Source of the DNA: Pseudomonadota bacterium
Lineage (GTDB): Bacteria > Desulfobacterota > Desulfobulbia > Desulfobulbales > Desulfobulbaceae
Direction: 5' to 3'
Assembly: GCA_009778235.1 (NCBI GenBank)
Contig: WRKE01000216.1
Location: 1 to 7,025 of the forward strand
DNA: 7,025 nt
In this document: positions 6,475-7,025 of the stretch, piece by piece
Layout: each line of letters starts with the position of its first letter
How positions within the stretch are numbered: position 1 is the first letter of the stretch
Notes under the pieces: generated by a model
The model's input: the letters and a program-made list of their open reading frames with translations, nothing else
The model's database searches: none
What the model was told of the DNA's origin: nothing
Made by a program: the position numbers and the translations under genes

Positions 6475-7025
6475 CTATTGGGTAAAGGCGATCAGGGCGT
6501 CGCAATAGGCTTCCAGGGCCTGCCGCATGGCCGCCTTGTCCGCCTCGGTGGGCGCACCCTGCCATTCGCAGCAGCCCAGGCGGTCCCAACCGGCCTTTTC
6601 GGTCCTGGTCTCGAAATCCTTCTGGGCGCCGCCCGACCAGCCGAAGGAGCCGAAACGGAATACTTTCTTATTGGTCACCTTCTTGACCATCAATTCCTCG
6701 ATCACATGGGCCATGGGCGGAAACATCTTGTATTCGTAGGTGGGCATGCCGAAGATCAGGCCGGCGGACTTCCAGGCGCTGGCCAGGATGTAGCCGACCT
6801 CGTCACCGGGCACCTGGAAGAGGTGCGCCGGGATCCCCCGCCGGCGCAAGGTTTCGATCACCAGGTCCAGCATCTGTTTGGTATTGCCGTACATGGAGCT
6901 CCAGACCACGGTCACCTCGCGTTCGGCCGGCCCCTTGCTGTATCCGGCGTAGCGCTGGTAATGCCCGATGATCTCCGCAGGATTGTGGCGCCAGACCATG
7001 CCGTGGGAGGGGCAGATCATCTTGA
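6475..7025 (-). CDS. Flavodiiron protein (FprA/ROO family), C-terminal part, cut by window edge
   Basis: A cytoplasmic A-type flavoprotein that reduces O2 to water or NO to N2O, fed by rubredoxin or a similar donor. The open frame enters from the right edge; 183 codons including the TAG stop are complete, and the true start lies outside. Counting from the ATG at 7020, MICPSHGMVWR (1-11) is the end of the metallo-beta-lactamase-like diiron domain; the histidine of SHG is a conserved iron ligand in the family. A short linker with HYQRY (20-24) leads to a flavodoxin domain: VVWSSMYGNTKQMLD (38-52) is the FMN phosphate loop, followed by GMPTYEYKMFPPM (91-103) and FGSFGWSGGAQKDFE (123-137), which line the flavin. 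The end at AFTQ is normal for members without a fused rubredoxin, none being seen. Whether it prefers O2 or NO cannot be read from this part. It lies upstream of the NimA-like gene on the same strand. Confidence 0.93.
   Translation of the reverse strand, partial: KMICPSHGMVWRHNPAEIIGHYQRYAGYSKGPAEREVTVVWSSMYGNTKQMLDLVIETLRRRGIPAHLFQVPGDEVGYILASAWKSAGLIFGMPTYEYKMFPPMAHVIEELMVKKVTNKKVFRFGSFGWSGGAQKDFETRTEKAGWDRLGCCEWQGAPTEADKAAMRQALEAYCDALIAFTQ

Noticed and set aside
1..7025. CRISPR array, insertion sequence, phage or defence genes
   Set aside because: No spaced direct-repeat array, transposase, terminal inverted repeats, integrase or defence-type domain could be seen.

Overview
The window reads as an ordinary chromosomal segment of a Gram-negative, probably anaerobic or microaerophilic bacterium. 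The evidence is a complete MdtABC-type RND efflux pump, which needs an outer membrane, beside a flavodiiron protein typical of anaerobes. The codons are moderately GC-rich. A sulfate- or metal-reducing Desulfobacterota-like host is my guess; nothing in the sequence proves the taxon. Every gene I can support is on the minus strand, so transcription runs from high to low coordinates.

Layout in order of transcription: (1) 7025-6475, the C-terminal part of a flavodiiron protein: the end of the diiron domain with its SHG motif, then a whole flavodoxin domain. The N-terminal half lies outside the window. (2) 6474-6341, a 134-base leader with an 8-bp inverted repeat that ends directly at a strong Shine-Dalgarno sequence. 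(3) 6340-5846, a NimA-like pyridoxamine 5'-phosphate oxidase-family flavoprotein. (4) 5845-5523, a 323-base AT-rich intergenic region with inverted and direct repeats and a perfect 16-bp palindrome next to a TTGACC box. It is the likely control region of the pump operon. (5) 5522-4242, mdtA, the periplasmic adaptor. (6) 4245-1114, mdtB, an RND transporter overlapping mdtA by ATGA. (7) 1113-833, an unusual 281-base spacer. (8) 832-1, the N-terminal 277 codons of mdtC, the second RND subunit, cut by the window edge.

MdtA, MdtB and MdtC together form an inner-membrane and periplasmic pump. In Escherichia coli the trimer contains two MdtB and one MdtC, works with TolC, and exports bile salts, novobiocin and similar compounds. 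No outer-membrane channel, sensor kinase or repressor gene is in the window. The upstream pair (flavodiiron protein and NimA-like flavoprotein) fits removal of O2 or NO and flavin-dependent redox or nitro-compound chemistry, so a general stress and detoxification theme is plausible but inferred.

I found no convincing new biological system. The points most worth a second look are the mdtB-mdtC spacer, where the mdtB frame stays open after its TGA until an ATGA overlap with mdtC; the palindrome upstream of mdtA; and the hairpin touching the ribosome-binding site of the NimA-like gene.
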